This document shows positions 53,770 to 64,000 of a stretch of 64,000 bases of DNA, one piece after another. A program made the position numbers and the translations under genes. Location of the stretch: positions 616,501 through 680,500 of the forward strand of contig NC_016745.1 in the NCBI RefSeq assembly GCF_000243075.1. Direction: 5' to 3'. The stretch's first letter is position 1. Every line of letters starts with the position of its first letter. A model generated the notes under the pieces. That model was not told the DNA's origin. It searched no databases and saw nothing but the letters and a program-made list of their open reading frames with translations. Source of the stretch: Oceanimonas sp. GK1 (GTDB lineage Bacteria > Pseudomonadota > Gammaproteobacteria > Enterobacterales > Aeromonadaceae).

Positions 53770-54696
53770 ATGAAAATTCTCATCGTGGGCATGGGCGCCG
53801 TGGGCGGCCTGTTTGGAGGCTTGTTGCACCGGCACGGCAGTGATATCCGTTTTCTGGTCCGGCCGGCGCGCCAGCGGCAACTGGAGAGCAGGGCGATGAC
53901 CCTGGCCCTGGCCTCCGGTGGTTTTCAGTTCCATCCCCGGCTGGTGACCGCCGGGGAGCTGGACAACGATTACGATGTGATTGTGCTGAGCAACAAGGCC
54001 TATGCCCTGGACGGCGTGATCAGCGACATCCGCCCCGCCGTGGGGGAGTCGACCATGATACTGCCGCTGCTCAACGGCATGCGGCACCTGGAACGGCTCG
54101 ACCGGCAATTTGGCCAGCAGCGGGTGCTGGGAGGCATTGCCAAGACCATCGCCACCCTGGCCAACCCGACCACCATTGAGGTCAGCAATCCCCACTGCAG
54201 CCTGACCCTGGGTGCCCGGCTCTCCGCCCAGCAGGCGATGGCCCGGCAGGTGGCCGAACTGATGGCGGAGGCGGGCATTGCGGTGGAGCTCAGCGAGGAT
54301 ATCGCCGGCGCCATGTGGGATAAATTCTGCCGAATGGCCGCCCTGGGTGCCGCCAACTGCCTGCTGCAGGGCACCGTCGGGGAATATATGCAAAGCCGGG
54401 CGGGGGGAGAGATAGCGCTGCAGCTGTTTCAAGAATGCACCGACACCGCCGCTGCCCATGGCCATCCGTTAACGGCGGAGGCCATCGGCGGGTTTCAGCG
54501 GGCCCTGACCAAGCCGGGGTCGACGTTTAACTCGTCCATGTACCGGGACATGCAGCAAGGACTGCCCATCGAGGGCGAACACCTGGTGGGTGACATGCTG
54601 GTACGGGCCGCACAGGCCGGCGTGCCGGCGCCGATGCTGTCGGTCGCCAATGCGGTGCTGCAAACCTACAGCGCCCGGCAGGGGACCGGCGGCTGA
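53770..54696 (+). CDS. 2-dehydropantoate 2-reductase family protein (PanE-like)
   Basis: A 308-residue NADP-dependent reductase of the ApbA/PanE fold. The cofactor loop is VGMGAVGGLFGGLLHRHG, NKAYAL supplies the first substrate lysine, LLNGMRHLERL follows, and MWDKFCRMAALGAANCLL carries the second lysine. This last segment resembles the uncharacterised PanE-like branch more than E. coli PanE, so ketopantoate is only the default substrate. ATG 53770 is the first codon that gives the glycine-rich N-terminus. Divergent from the GT32-like gene. Confidence 0.82.
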   Translation: MKILIVGMGAVGGLFGGLLHRHGSDIRFLVRPARQRQLESRAMTLALASGGFQFHPRLVTAGELDNDYDVIVLSNKAYALDGVISDIRPAVGESTMILPLLNGMRHLERLDRQFGQQRVLGGIAKTIATLANPTTIEVSNPHCSLTLGARLSAQQAMARQVAELMAEAGIAVELSEDIAGAMWDKFCRMAALGAANCLLQGTVGEYMQSRAGGEIALQLFQECTDTAAAHGHPLTAEAIGGFQRALTKPGSTFNSSMYRDMQQGLPIEGEHLVGDMLVRAAQAGVPAPMLSVANAVLQTYSARQGTGG

Positions 54697-54795
54697 TTGA
54701 GGGGGCAAACTCCCGCATGATGAAGCGGGGTTGTCATTCGTCTCTCTCATGCCAATCCCCTCCAGCGCGGGTGATGGTTCAGTGCAATATCACTA

Positions 54796-55659
54796 TCACT
54801 CGATGTTCTGGATCTGCTCGCGCATCTGTTCGATGAGCACCTTCAGCTCCACGGCGCTGGCGGTGATGTCGGCGTTGATGGACTTGGACCCAAGCGTGTT
54901 CGACTCCCGGTTGAACTCCTGCATCATAAAGTCCAGGCGCCGACCGCAGGGGCCGCCTTTCTTGAGGATCTTGCGGGTTTCGGTGATATGGGCGGTGAGC
55001 CGGTCCAGCTCTTCGGCCACGTCCACCTTCTGGGCCAGCAGCACCATTTCCTGCTCCAGGCGCTGGGCGTCCAGTTCAATCTTGGCTTCTTCAAAGCGAT
55101 CCCGCAGGCGCTGGCGCTGCCATTCCATGATGGCGGGCATTTGCGCGGAGACCTTGGCCACTTCCTGCTCAATGCCGGCAAGACGTTGTTCGATCAGCAC
55201 CTTCAGCTTGTCGCCTTCGCTGGCTCGGGCGGCGAGAAAGTCCTCGATCACCGCGTCCAGGCCCGCAAGCAGGGCGCTGCTGATCGCGTCCATGTCCTGA
55301 GCCTGGGCTTCCATCACCCCGGGCCAGCGCAGAATGTCCACCGGGTTCAGGGTGCCCTGACCGGCCTGCTCCATCACCCAGGTGGCGCCTTCAATCAGCT
55401 GCTCGGCCAGGGCCTTGTTGATGTGCAGCTCGCCCTGGTTGGCCAGGTTACTTTCAAAGCGCAGGGCGCATTCTACCTTGCCCCGTTGCAGCCGGGCGCG
55501 CAGTTTTTCCCGCACCATGGGCTCCAGGCCGCGAAACTGCTCGGGCAGCCGGGTGTAGGTTTCCAGGTAGCGCTGGTTGACCGAGCGCAGCTCCCATACG
55601 GCGGTGCCCCAGTCCTGTTTGAATTCCTGCCGGGCAAAGGCGGTCATGCTGTGGATCAT
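54796..55659 (-). CDS. yicC: YicC family endoribonuclease-like protein
   Basis: A 287-residue protein, the same length as E. coli YicC. MIHSMTAFAR at the start and VAEELDRLTAHITETRKILKKGGPCGRRLDFMMQEFNRESNTLGSKS near the end are family fingerprints. YicC has been reported to act on RNA and affect RyhB decay. ATG 55659 is standard; longer readings add non-conserved residues. Divergent from rph, as in E. coli. Confidence 0.95.
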   Translation of the reverse strand: MIHSMTAFARQEFKQDWGTAVWELRSVNQRYLETYTRLPEQFRGLEPMVREKLRARLQRGKVECALRFESNLANQGELHINKALAEQLIEGATWVMEQAGQGTLNPVDILRWPGVMEAQAQDMDAISSALLAGLDAVIEDFLAARASEGDKLKVLIEQRLAGIEQEVAKVSAQMPAIMEWQRQRLRDRFEEAKIELDAQRLEQEMVLLAQKVDVAEELDRLTAHITETRKILKKGGPCGRRLDFMMQEFNRESNTLGSKSINADITASAVELKVLIEQMREQIQNIE

Positions 55660-55812
55660 GTGGTTTCCATTGTCTCTCAAAAAGTAATTCCAAAGTGTGA
55701 CACAGCCGGGCCCGGGCGCCAACGTTGGGCGGCATGCATTGCGCCGGCGCTTTCTTTATAATGCCCCGGTTTGCCCGCCGGGCAGCGCCACCTTGACCAA
55801 CAGGAGAACACC

Positions 55813-56535
<723 letters not shown>

Positions 56536-56586
56536 TCGGGACAGATCGCTTCAAGTTACTGAATATACGAGATTGCGGAGAGCAGA

Positions 56587-57228
56587 ATGAAAGCCTACCA
56601 GCGTGAGTTTATCGAGTTCGCCATGGCCAAACAGGTGCTGAAGTTTGGCGAATTTACCCTGAAATCCGGGCGTAAGAGCCCTTATTTCTTTAATGCCGGC
56701 CTGTTCAACAGCGGCCGCGATCTGGCCCGGCTGGGCCGGTTTTACGCCGCCGCCCTGGTGGATGCGGGCGTGCAGTACGACGTGCTGTTTGGCCCGGCCT
56801 ACAAGGGCATTCCCATCGCCAGCGCCACTGCGGTGCAGCTGGCGGAAGTGCACGATCAGGACGTGCCCTACTGCTTTAACCGTAAGGAAGCCAAGGATCA
56901 CGGCGAGGGCGGCAACCTGGTAGGCAGCCCCCTGGCCGGCCGCATCATGCTGGTGGACGACGTGATCACCGCCGGCACTGCTATCCGTGAATCCATGGAC
57001 ATCATTCAGGCCAACGGCGCTACGCTTGCGGGCGTGCTGATCGCCCTGGACCGGCAGGAAAAGGGCAAGGGCGAGCTGTCCGCCATTCAGGAAGTGGAGC
57101 GCGACTACCACGCCCAGGTGACCGCCATCATTACCCTGGGCGATCTGATCGACTACCTGAGCGAGCAGCCGGCCATGGCCGAACACCTGGCGCGGGTGCG
57201 GGCCTACCGGGAGCAGTTCGGTATCTGA
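56587..57228 (+). CDS. pyrE: Orotate phosphoribosyltransferase
   Basis: A 213-residue enzyme of UMP synthesis, joining orotate to PRPP. The PRPP loop is [28 protein letters not shown] and the flexible loop [13 protein letters not shown] bind substrate. Same length as the E. coli enzyme. Likely co-transcribed with rph. A repeat element and a bidirectional terminator follow. Confidence 0.97.
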   Translation: MKAYQREFIEFAMAKQVLKFGEFTLKSGRKSPYFFNAGLFNSGRDLARLGRFYAAALVDAGVQYDVLFGPAYKGIPIASATAVQLAEVHDQDVPYCFNRKEAKDHGEGGNLVGSPLAGRIMLVDDVITAGTAIRESMDIIQANGATLAGVLIALDRQEKGKGELSAIQEVERDYHAQVTAIITLGDLIDYLSEQPAMAEHLARVRAYREQFGI

Positions 57229-57273
57229 ATAGAATTTCGTTAAGTCCTTTCAGGCGATGCTGAGAGGGGAGGA

Positions 57274-57370
57274 CAAAGGGAGCTGCTTCGCGACCGATCA
57301 AATGCCATGGATGGCATTTGCCGAGCGTTACATGGAAGTACTTGAAGCGTGTCGCAAAGCAATTCCTTTG
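57274..57370. repeat. Structured intergenic repeat, copy 1
   Basis: The 57-base core 57298-57354 matches 63090-63146 at 50 positions. The core contains a perfect hairpin (AAATGCCAT with ATGGCATTT). Outside the core, GCGAC (57290-57294) pairs with GTCGC (57351-57355), and CAAAGG/TGCTT (57274-57288) pair with AAGCA/CCTTTG (57357-57370). Copy 2 keeps the pairing with different bases. Lies between pyrE and its terminator. Confidence 0.7.
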
Positions 57371-57408
57371 GCCGACCTATGCGGAAACGACAGTCGACAT
57401 TGTTTAAT

Positions 57409-57436
57409 AAAAAAGCCGCTTTTAAGCGGCTTTTTT
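57409..57436. terminator. Bidirectional terminator between pyrE and mscS
   Basis: GCCGCTT pairs with AAGCGGC around two bases, flanked by at least five A residues on the left and six T residues on the right, so it works for pyrE on the plus strand and mscS on the minus strand. Confidence 0.92.
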
Positions 57437-57453
57437 GTGGGTCAGTGCGGCGG

Positions 57454-58308
57454 TCAGGCCTTGTCCTGCCGGAACAGGTGCACGTCCATCTGGGGGAAGG
57501 GAATACCGATGTTGTTGGCGTCCAGCTCGTTCTTGATCTGCTCCAGCAGATCGAACTTCAGATTCCAGTAGTCTTCGGCCTTGACCCAGGGGCGCACGAT
57601 AAAGTCCACCGAGGAGGCGCCCAGATTGCTGACCGCAATGCGGCACTCGGGCTCCTTGAGTACCCGCGGCTCCTGCTTGATGATGCGGGTCAGCACGTCC
57701 CGGGTGAGCTTGAGATCCGCGTTGTAGGCCACGCCAATTACCAGATCGAGACGGCGGGTGCTCTCCTTGGAGTAGTTGACGATGCTGTCGTTGAGGATCT
57801 TGGAATTGGGCACCACTATCATGCGGTTGTCGGGGGTCATCAGAATGGTGGTGAAAATCTGCACCGAATGCACGGTGCCGGCGGTGCCCCCCGCCTCGAT
57901 GTAGTCACCGGCCTTGAAGAAGCGAAAACCGATCAGCAGCACGCCGGCGGCAAAGTTGGACAGGGAACCCTGCAGCGCCAGGCCAATGGCCAGACCGGCG
58001 GCACCCACCACGGCCACGAAGGACGCGGTTTGTACCCCCACCCGGCTGAGGGCGGCGATGATCACGAAGGCCAGTAGGCCGTATTTAATCAGGCTGGTTA
58101 CAAAGTCGGAAATGGTGTTGTCGACCTTGCGCGCCTTGAGCACCCGGTTCATTCCGCCGGTGAGCATGCCCACGGCGATAAAGCCGATCACCAGGGTAAG
58201 CAGGGCGGCGGCCATGTTCACCGCGTAGCGAATGATCAGCTCCTGGTTGTTCACTACCCAGCTCTGGGCGTCCTGCAGAAACTGGGTGTTGAGAAGTTCG
58301 GTTTCCAT
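57454..58308 (-). CDS. mscS: Small-conductance mechanosensitive channel
   Basis: A 284-residue inner-membrane channel that opens on hypo-osmotic shock. Three N-terminal helices are seen; the pore helix TM3 has the Ala/Gly packing pattern VVGAAGLAIGLALQGSLSNFAAG. The beta domain starts FKAGDYIEAGGTAGTV, followed by a C-terminal mixed domain and barrel end. Length close to E. coli MscS (286). Confidence 0.95.
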   Translation of the reverse strand: METELLNTQFLQDAQSWVVNNQELIIRYAVNMAAALLTLVIGFIAVGMLTGGMNRVLKARKVDNTISDFVTSLIKYGLLAFVIIAALSRVGVQTASFVAVVGAAGLAIGLALQGSLSNFAAGVLLIGFRFFKAGDYIEAGGTAGTVHSVQIFTTILMTPDNRMIVVPNSKILNDSIVNYSKESTRRLDLVIGVAYNADLKLTRDVLTRIIKQEPRVLKEPECRIAVSNLGASSVDFIVRPWVKAEDYWNLKFDLLEQIKNELDANNIGIPFPQMDVHLFRQDKA

Positions 58309-58350
58309 GCTCTCTTGCCTCTTTCGGTGGTGGTTGTGAAAGGGGGACCC

Positions 58351-58950
58351 TTACACCGCTGCCAGCTGCCGGTGCAGCAACTGCCAGTGGCTGTCGAAGT
58401 TGTGGGTGGGCTTTTGCCGGAACTGGCTGCGCACATACTGGTTGATGCGGCCCTCCACATAGGCCAGCAACAGGTTGGCCAGCACGGTTTCGTGTTCGGC
58501 AAAGCCTTCGCCCTCGTACAGGCGGCGCTCGCGCATGATTTGCTTGAGCTGGGTTTCCAGCCGGTCAAACAGCTGATTGATGCGCGCCAGCAAGCGTTCG
58601 TGCTCGCCCTGCAGGGCATCGCCGTTCAGCAGCCGGGTAATGCCCGGGTTGCGTTCGCAAAAACCCAGCACCAGTTGCAGCAGGTAGCGCAGGCGCAGGC
58701 TGCTGTCCTTTTCATCCTGCAAAATCAGGTTGATACGGGAAAACAGCGACTCTTCGATAAAGTCGATCAAGCCCTCAAACATGCGTGCCTTGCTGGGAAA
58801 ATGCCGGTACAGGGCGGCTTCCGACACGCCCACCGCCGCGGCCAGCTTGGCGGTGGTAATGCGTTGGCCGGGGCTGGTTTCCAGCATGTGGGCCAGGGCC
58901 TGAAGGATCTGTTCCCGGCGGTTTTTCCTGTTCTGGTTATTATTGGCCAT
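58351..58950 (-). CDS. slmA: Nucleoid occlusion factor SlmA (TetR family)
   Basis: A 199-residue TetR-type protein that blocks FtsZ ring formation over the nucleoid. The helix-turn-helix is [33 protein letters not shown] and the FtsZ-binding domain follows ([25 protein letters not shown]). ATG 58950 gives the usual N-terminus [16 protein letters not shown]. The dut-slmA order on the same strand matches E. coli. Confidence 0.97.
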   Translation of the reverse strand: MANNNQNRKNRREQILQALAHMLETSPGQRITTAKLAAAVGVSEAALYRHFPSKARMFEGLIDFIEESLFSRINLILQDEKDSSLRLRYLLQLVLGFCERNPGITRLLNGDALQGEHERLLARINQLFDRLETQLKQIMRERRLYEGEGFAEHETVLANLLLAYVEGRINQYVRSQFRQKPTHNFDSHWQLLHRQLAAV

Positions 58951-58966
58951 GCCTGTGTCCGGTTGG

Positions 58967-59422
58967 TTAATGACGACCGGAAGAGCCGAACCCGCCTTCT
59001 CCCCGCTCGCTTTGGTCAAAGTCGTCCACCAGGGTGAACTCGGCCTGCACCACCGGCAGTATCACCAGTTGGGCAATGCGCTCGCCGGGCATGATGGTGA
59101 AGCTGTCCTTGCCACGGTTCCAGCAGGATACCATCAGCTGGCCCTGATAGTCAGAGTCGATCAGCCCCACCAGGTTGCCCAGCACGATACCGTGCTTATG
59201 GCCCAGGCCGGAGCGGGGCAGTATGGTGGCGCAAAGGCCGGGATCCTGAATATGAATGGCGATGCCGGTGGGCAACAGTTGGGTGTCGCCCGGCGCCAGT
59301 TCCAGCGGGGTGTCCAGGCAGGCACGCAAATCCAGGCCGGCGGAGCCGGGGGTGGCGTAGGCGGGCAGGGGAAAGTCGGTGCCGACCCTGGGGTCGAGAA
59401 TTTTCAGCTCAATGGGTTTCAT
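58967..59422 (-). CDS. dut: dUTP diphosphatase
   Basis: A 151-residue trimeric dUTPase. The five motifs are present: [35 protein letters not shown] and the C-terminal arm [12 protein letters not shown]. The start overlaps the end of coaBC by 14 bases, giving translational coupling as in E. coli. Confidence 0.97.
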   Translation of the reverse strand: MKPIELKILDPRVGTDFPLPAYATPGSAGLDLRACLDTPLELAPGDTQLLPTGIAIHIQDPGLCATILPRSGLGHKHGIVLGNLVGLIDSDYQGQLMVSCWNRGKDSFTIMPGERIAQLVILPVVQAEFTLVDDFDQSERGEGGFGSSGRH

Positions 59423-60617
59423 GATATCGGTTCGCAATTAATGTCAGTAACTGTTCGGCCAGCTCGTTTTTGCCGGCAAGGGATAAATGCTGATGGCCGC
59501 CGGGCCAGAATACGCTCAGGGCATTCTGATCGCTGTTAAAGCCACGATCGCTGCCGGATACGTCGTTGGCGGCGATCATGTCGAGGTTTTTACGCGCGAG
59601 TTTGTCGAGGGCGTATTTTTCCACATCTTGAGTTTCGGCGGCAAACCCCACGGTAAAGGGCTTTTGTTGCAGCGCCGCGACCGAGGCCACGATGTCGGGG
59701 TTTTTCACCAGCTCCACCACCATATTATCGGCCTGAGTCTTCTTGATCTTGTGCGCTGCCGCTATTTTTGGCGCATAGTCGGCCACGGCGGCACAGGCGA
59801 TGAAGATCTGCTGCTCGCCGATGCCGTCCATCACGGCATCAAACATGTTCCGGGCACTTTCCACGTTGACCCGCGTTACCCCGGCGGGGGTGGCGAGGTG
59901 CACCGGACCGCTCACCAGGGTCACCTCGGCGCCGAGCGCCACGGCGGCAGCGGCCAGGGCAAAGCCCATTTTGCCCGAGCTGTGGTTGGAGATGTAACGC
60001 ACCGGATCCAGCGGCTCGCGAGTGGGGCCGGCGGTCAGCATGAGTTTGAGGCCGGCCAGGGGGCGGGCTTTGGGGGCAAAATGCCGCTCGACCAGGGCCA
60101 CCACTTCCATGGCCTCCAGCATGCGGCCGGGGCCCACGTCGCCACAGGCCTGCTCGCCCTGCGCCGGGCCCCAGAGCTGGACGCCACGGGCCCGCAGGGT
60201 GGCCAGGTTGGCTTGCGTGGCTGGGTGGCGGTACATCTGCTGGTTCATGGCCGGGGCCACCGCCAGCGGCGCCGCCGTGGCCAACGCGACGGTGGTGAGC
60301 AGATCGTCGGCCAAACCGGCGGCGAGCCGGCCAAGGGTATGGGCGCTGGCGGGAGCGATGAGCAGCAGATCGGCCCATTTGGCCAGTTCTATGTGGCCCA
60401 TGCCGGCCTCGGCCGCCGGGTCGAGCAGGGCGCTGGACACCGGCTCGCCCGATACCGCCTGCAGGGTCAGCGGCGTAATAAATTCCTGGGCGGAGGCGGT
60501 CATGATCACGCGCACCTCGGCGCCCCGCTCCTTGAGCCGGCGCACCAGCTCGGGCACCTTGTAGGCGGCAATGCCCCCGGTGATGCCGATGACAATGCGT
60601 TTTCCTGCAACAGACAT
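59409..60617 (-). CDS. coaBC: Bifunctional phosphopantothenoylcysteine decarboxylase / phosphopantothenate-cysteine ligase
   Basis: A 402-residue two-domain enzyme making 4'-phosphopantetheine. The N-terminal flavin decarboxylase (1 to about 190) has [10 protein letters not shown], the APAMNQQMY motif and [10 protein letters not shown] with the catalytic cysteine. The C-terminal ligase has [25 protein letters not shown] and AAVADYAP. Divergent from radC. CoaD, a later enzyme of the pathway, lies at 63202-63687. Confidence 0.97.
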   Translation of the reverse strand: MSVAGKRIVIGITGGIAAYKVPELVRRLKERGAEVRVIMTASAQEFITPLTLQAVSGEPVSSALLDPAAEAGMGHIELAKWADLLLIAPASAHTLGRLAAGLADDLLTTVALATAAPLAVAPAMNQQMYRHPATQANLATLRARGVQLWGPAQGEQACGDVGPGRMLEAMEVVALVERHFAPKARPLAGLKLMLTAGPTREPLDPVRYISNHSSGKMGFALAAAAVALGAEVTLVSGPVHLATPAGVTRVNVESARNMFDAVMDGIGEQQIFIACAAVADYAPKIAAAHKIKKTQADNMVVELVKNPDIVASVAALQQKPFTVGFAAETQDVEKYALDKLARKNLDMIAANDVSGSDRGFNSDQNALSVFWPGGHQHLSLAGKNELAEQLLTLIANRYHETH

Positions 60618-60726
60618 GCGGTGTTCTCCTCGTGTACAGCCGGCAAGATTATCACAATCATTTCCCGGTGTGGCCTAGGCTTAAGCTTCCAGACTCAATC
60701 GCACTTGGGACAGGGAGGGCATTGCC

Positions 60727-61401
60727 ATGAGCATCAAGGACTGGCCGGAAGACGAGCGTCCGCGGGAAAAACTGCTGAGCCGGGGGGCGGCCAGCCTGTC
60801 GGACGCCGAGTTACTGGCCATTTTTCTGCGCACCGGCGCCAAAGGCATGGACGCCGTTACCCTGGCCCGGGTACTGCTTGAGCAGTTTGGTTCGCTGCGC
60901 GGCCTGATGCAGGCGGAAGCGCGCCAGTTTTGCGAAGGGCCCGGCCTGGGCCTGGCCAAGTTTGTGCAGTTGCAAGCCTGCATGGAGCTGATGCGCCGCT
61001 TTCTGGACGAGCGGCTGAAGCGGGAGCATGCCCTGACCAGCCCGGATCTGACCCGGGCGTTTCTGCAGTTGCGGCTTCGGGATCAGCCCCGGGAGGTGTT
61101 CGCCCTGCTGCTGCTCGACAACCAGCACCGGGTGATTGAATTTCACGAGCTGTTCTTTGGCACCCTGGATGCGGCGGCGGTGTACCCGCGGGAAATCGTC
61201 GCCCTGGCGTTGAAGCAGGGTGCCGCTGCGGTGATTTTGGTGCATAATCACCCGTCCGGAGTGGCCGAGCCCAGCCGGGCGGATCGCATGATCACCGAGC
61301 GTATACAGGCCGCCCTGGGGCTGCTGGATATTCGCGTGCTGGACCATCTGGTTGTAGGCGATGGCGAAACCGTATCCTTTGCCGAGCGTGGCTGGCTGTG
61401 A
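60727..61401 (+). CDS. radC: RadC/YicR family JAMM-domain protein
   Basis: A 224-residue protein. An N-terminal helix-hairpin-helix region ([18 protein letters not shown]) is followed by a JAMM/MPN domain with metal motif VHNHPSG and downstream serine-aspartate ([12 protein letters not shown]). RadC was first linked to DNA repair, but that role is not supported; function is uncertain. GGGAGGGC precedes the ATG. Upstream of rpmB as in E. coli. Confidence 0.95.
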   Translation: MSIKDWPEDERPREKLLSRGAASLSDAELLAIFLRTGAKGMDAVTLARVLLEQFGSLRGLMQAEARQFCEGPGLGLAKFVQLQACMELMRRFLDERLKREHALTSPDLTRAFLQLRLRDQPREVFALLLLDNQHRVIEFHELFFGTLDAAAVYPREIVALALKQGAAAVILVHNHPSGVAEPSRADRMITERIQAALGLLDIRVLDHLVVGDGETVSFAERGWL

Positions 61402-61422
61402 TGCCGGGCGTTTGGCTTGTTG

Positions 61423-61451
61423 TTGATCTCGAGCGGGATTTGCTGTATAAA
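61423..61451 (+). promoter_or_regulatory. Sigma-70 promoter of rpmB-rpmG
   Basis: TTGATC at 61423-61428, a 17-base spacer and TATAAA at 61446-61451 make a near-consensus promoter. It lies just after radC and about 73 bases of leader precede rpmB. Confidence 0.75.
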
Positions 61452-61530
61452 TTGCCGCCTTATTTTGCCCCGACTGACGGCCAACGGGGTATCATTGCTC
61501 GAGCAAAAGTAAGTTTTGGAGAAGACTGAC

Positions 61531-61767
61531 ATGTCTAAAGTATGCCAAGTAACTGGTAAGCGGCCAGCTGTTGGTAACAACCGCTCTCACGCGAACAACG
61601 CCACCAAGCGTCGCTTCCTGCCCAACCTGCAAACTCACCGTTTCTGGGTTGAGAGCGAAAAGCGTTTTGTAAAACTGCGTATCACCACCAAGGGTATGCG
61701 TATTATCGACAAGAAAGGTATCGACAGTGTCCTGGCTGACCTGCGTGCCCGTGGCGAAAAGGTCTAA
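61531..61767 (+). CDS. rpmB: 50S ribosomal protein L28
   Basis: A 78-residue ribosomal protein: [20 protein letters not shown], then [17 protein letters not shown]. Length equals E. coli L28. TGGAGAAG precedes the ATG. rpmG follows after 11 bases. Confidence 0.98.
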   Translation: MSKVCQVTGKRPAVGNNRSHANNATKRRFLPNLQTHRFWVESEKRFVKLRITTKGMRIIDKKGIDSVLADLRARGEKV

Positions 61768-61778
61768 GGAGATAACTC

Positions 61779-61949
61779 ATGGCTGCTAAAGGTATTCGCG
61801 AGAAGATCCGCCTGAACTCCAGCGCCGGTACTGGTCACTTCTATACCACTACCAAGAACAAGCGCAACATGCCCGAAAAAATGGAGATCAAAAAGTTTGA
61901 TCCTGTGATTCGTCAGCATGTGATCTACAAGGAAGGGAAAATCAAGTAA
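61779..61949 (+). CDS. rpmG: 50S ribosomal protein L33
   Basis: A 56-residue protein: [20 protein letters not shown], then [20 protein letters not shown]. The paired CxxC zinc motifs of the zinc form are absent, so this is the zinc-independent type. AAGGAG lies about eight bases upstream. Confidence 0.98.
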   Translation: MAAKGIREKIRLNSSAGTGHFYTTTKNKRNMPEKMEIKKFDPVIRQHVIYKEGKIK

Positions 61950-61965
61950 GATTTTGCCTTCTCAA

Positions 61966-61992
61966 AAAACCCGGCTTCGGCCGGGTTTTTTT
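61966..61992 (+). terminator. Rho-independent terminator of rpmB-rpmG
   Basis: AACCCGGC pairs with GCCGGGTT around a TTCG loop, followed by seven T residues. Confidence 0.93.
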
Positions 61993-62042
61993 ATGGACGC
62001 GACCTTGGCTATACTGCCGCCTCACTGCCGCAGGAGGGCGAT

Positions 62043-62855
62043 ATGCCGGAGTTACCAGAAGTCGAAGTCAGTCGTTTGGGCATTACCCCCCACTTGCTGG
62101 GAGAGTCGGTGATGCGGGTGGTGGTGCGTAACCCCAGTCTGCGCTGGCCGGTGCCGGCGGAGATCCAGGAGCTGACCGGGCTGACCCTGACCGGAATCCG
62201 CCGCCGGGCCAAGTACCTGTTGCTGGAAACTGACTGGGGCACCGCCATTCTGCACCTGGGCATGTCCGGCAACCTCAAGGTGCTGCCTCACGGCACCCCG
62301 GCGGGCAAGCACGATCATGTAGACATCGAATTTGCCAACGGCAAGCTGCTGCGGCTGAACGACCCCCGTCGTTTTGGCTGCCTGCTGTGGACACGGGAAG
62401 CCGTAGAGCAGCACCCGCTGCTGGCCCGGCTGGGGCCGGAGCCGCTGACCGACGCCTTTGACGGCGATTACCTTTACCAGCGCAGCCGAGGCCGCAAGAC
62501 CGCCATCAAGCAGTTCATCATGGACAATCAGGTGGTGGTGGGGGTGGGCAACATCTACGCCAACGAGTCGCTGTTTGACGCCGGCATTCACCCTCAGCGA
62601 GAAGCGGGCAGCATCAGCCGGGCGCGTTATTTGAAACTGGCCGAGGAAATCAAAACCGTGCTGGCCCGGGCCATCGGCCAGGGCGGCACCACCCTGAAGG
62701 ACTTTACCGGCAGCGACGGCAAGCCGGGGTATTTTGTGCAGGAGCTGCAGGTCTACGGCCGGGCGGAGCAGCCTTGTGTGCGCTGTGGCGGCCTGCTGAA
62801 GGAAGTGCGCATGAACGGCCGCAGCACGGTGTTTTGCGGCCGCTGCCAGCGGTGA
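62043..62855 (+). CDS. mutM: Formamidopyrimidine-DNA glycosylase
   Basis: A 270-residue base-excision repair enzyme removing 8-oxoguanine. The catalytic N-terminal proline and glutamate are in [11 protein letters not shown]; the helix-two-turn-helix region is [14 protein letters not shown]; and the zinc finger has CVRCG and CGRC near the end. Complete and normal in length. The region after it holds repeat copy 2. Confidence 0.97.
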   Translation: MPELPEVEVSRLGITPHLLGESVMRVVVRNPSLRWPVPAEIQELTGLTLTGIRRRAKYLLLETDWGTAILHLGMSGNLKVLPHGTPAGKHDHVDIEFANGKLLRLNDPRRFGCLLWTREAVEQHPLLARLGPEPLTDAFDGDYLYQRSRGRKTAIKQFIMDNQVVVGVGNIYANESLFDAGIHPQREAGSISRARYLKLAEEIKTVLARAIGQGGTTLKDFTGSDGKPGYFVQELQVYGRAEQPCVRCGGLLKEVRMNGRSTVFCGRCQR

Positions 62856-63201
62856 AAACCCGTTACTGTCTGCTAGAGCCTGCACACTCGTCGGTCAAAG
62901 CGCACTACTTCGCCGGCACGCCGTAAACCCTTCCATGGGGGCTCCGTTGCGCCATCCCTGGCGCAAAGGGCGCGGCGAAGCAGACACCCATTGCCCTCCT
63001 CAGGTGAGCAATACGTCGACTGTTGTTGGTCTTCGACGGTCGGCGCAGGCGTTTCTCAAAGCGGCAGCGGGGATTGCCGTAGCCGACCGTCAAATGCCAC
63101 GGATGGCATTTGCCGAGCGTCCCAAGGATGGGCTTGAAGCGTGTCGGCGGAGTGCAACCGCGCTGCCGCTTTGCATTCCAGGGGCGTTCAAAAACAGAGG
63201 A
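62856..63201. other. Intergenic region rich in inverted repeats
   Basis: A 346-base gap between mutM and coaD. Besides the repeat at 63057-63173 it holds a perfect eight-base hairpin TTGCGCCA/TGGCGCAA (62947-62966) and GACGGTCGGC (63035-63044), which can pair with GCCGACCGTC (63082-63091). No open frame here is convincing as a gene. No clear T-run terminator for mutM was found. Confidence 0.65.
63057..63173. repeat. Structured intergenic repeat, copy 2
   Basis: The core 63090-63146 matches copy 1 at 50 of 57 positions. The element is closed by a perfect 13-base inverted repeat (63057-63069 with 63161-63173), and GCCGAC (63082-63087) pairs with GTCGGC (63143-63148). Copy 1 has the equivalent pairings with other bases. 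Confidence 0.7.
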
Positions 63202-63696
<495 letters not shown>

Positions 63697-63765
63697 TTAT
63701 TAACAAAAGACAGGAAAAGACTTTAAGGTAGAATACCGCAGCACTGATGCAAGCGGGAGAGCGGA

Positions 63766-64000
63766 ATGAAGCGAATACTGGTGGTACGCAACGACAAGAT
63801 CGGCGATTTTATGCTGGCCTGGCCGGCCTTTGCCCTGCTGAAGGCGTCCCTCGACTGCCATATCACCGCCCTGGTGCCGGGCTATACGCGACCGCTGGCC
63901 GAGCTGTGCCCGAGCATCGACGCCGTGCTGGCCGACCCGGGCAAGCATGCCGGTGCCGCCGAGCAAGAAGCCTTGCTGAAACAGATTAAATCCGGTCATT
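63766..64000 (+). CDS. Glycosyltransferase family 9 (heptosyltransferase-like), partial
   Basis: The first 78 codons only; the gene runs off the window. MKRILVVRNDKIGDFMLAWPAFALLKASLD is the standard start of family 9 enzymes, which add heptose from ADP-heptose to lipopolysaccharide core. GGGAG and ATG spacing are good. Next to coaD, as in core-oligosaccharide clusters of other gammaproteobacteria. Which heptosyltransferase it is cannot be decided from this fragment. Confidence 0.8.
   Translation, partial: MKRILVVRNDKIGDFMLAWPAFALLKASLDCHITALVPGYTRPLAELCPSIDAVLADPGKHAGAAEQEALLKQIKSGH

Overview
The window is about 62% GC and reads as chromosome of a marine gammaproteobacterium, most likely Aeromonadales near Oceanimonas, Zobellella or Oceanisphaera. 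The basis is family resemblance of the proteins, SlmA, the yicC/rph-pyrE and radC-rpmB-rpmG-mutM-coaD order, the gmk-rpoZ-spoT order, and a gentisate pathway with a TRAP transporter. No database search was run, so the genus is inference. No rRNA, tRNA, CRISPR array, insertion sequence or prophage was seen.

Left part (1-9.9 kb): a leftward block holding, in transcription order, an OmpR-type response regulator and sensor kinase, a TonB-dependent receptor, a FecBCD-like ABC importer with a DUF2218 protein, and then three tightly overlapped genes: thermostable-hemolysin family protein, AMP-forming acyl ligase, and a heme-oxygenase-fold (TenA-like) oxidase cut by the window edge. The first part is iron-complex uptake. 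The last three look like a small uncharacterised biosynthetic unit.

10-30 kb: core and stress genes. gor; prlC behind a sigma-32-like promoter; a PAS-GGDEF-EAL protein lying between prlC and rsmJ; a persulfide dioxygenase; a chemoreceptor; a CobW GTPase; an AcuI-type reductase; a DMT exporter with a long structured leader; a LysR regulator; a UspA-like protein; a potassium channel; a methyltransferase; yhiN; and a stand-alone trpB.

30-39.4 kb: one catabolic locus. A LysR regulator is divergent from a fumarylpyruvate hydrolase, maleylpyruvate isomerase, 3-hydroxybenzoate 6-monooxygenase, gentisate 1,2-dioxygenase, a second hydrolase, a TRAP transporter (P, Q, M) and an outer-membrane porin. 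Together they would import 3-hydroxybenzoate or gentisate and convert it to pyruvate and fumarate (or maleate). About 87 bp of promoter sequence upstream of the first gene is repeated upstream of the porin, so the two transcripts are probably co-regulated.

39.5-48.7 kb: aldo/keto reductase, murein recycling (small lipoprotein, anmK, murQ), an EVE protein, pldB-yigL and spoT-rpoZ-gmk. 49-54.7 kb: an accessory patch between gmk and yicC with a small protein, a chemoreceptor, an orphan cytochrome P450, a GT32-like glycosyltransferase and a PanE-like reductase. 54.8-64 kb: conserved housekeeping run (yicC, rph-pyrE, mscS, slmA, dut, coaBC, radC, rpmB-rpmG, mutM, coaD, start of a family 9 glycosyltransferase). 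Two related, structured intergenic repeats occur here, after pyrE and after mutM.
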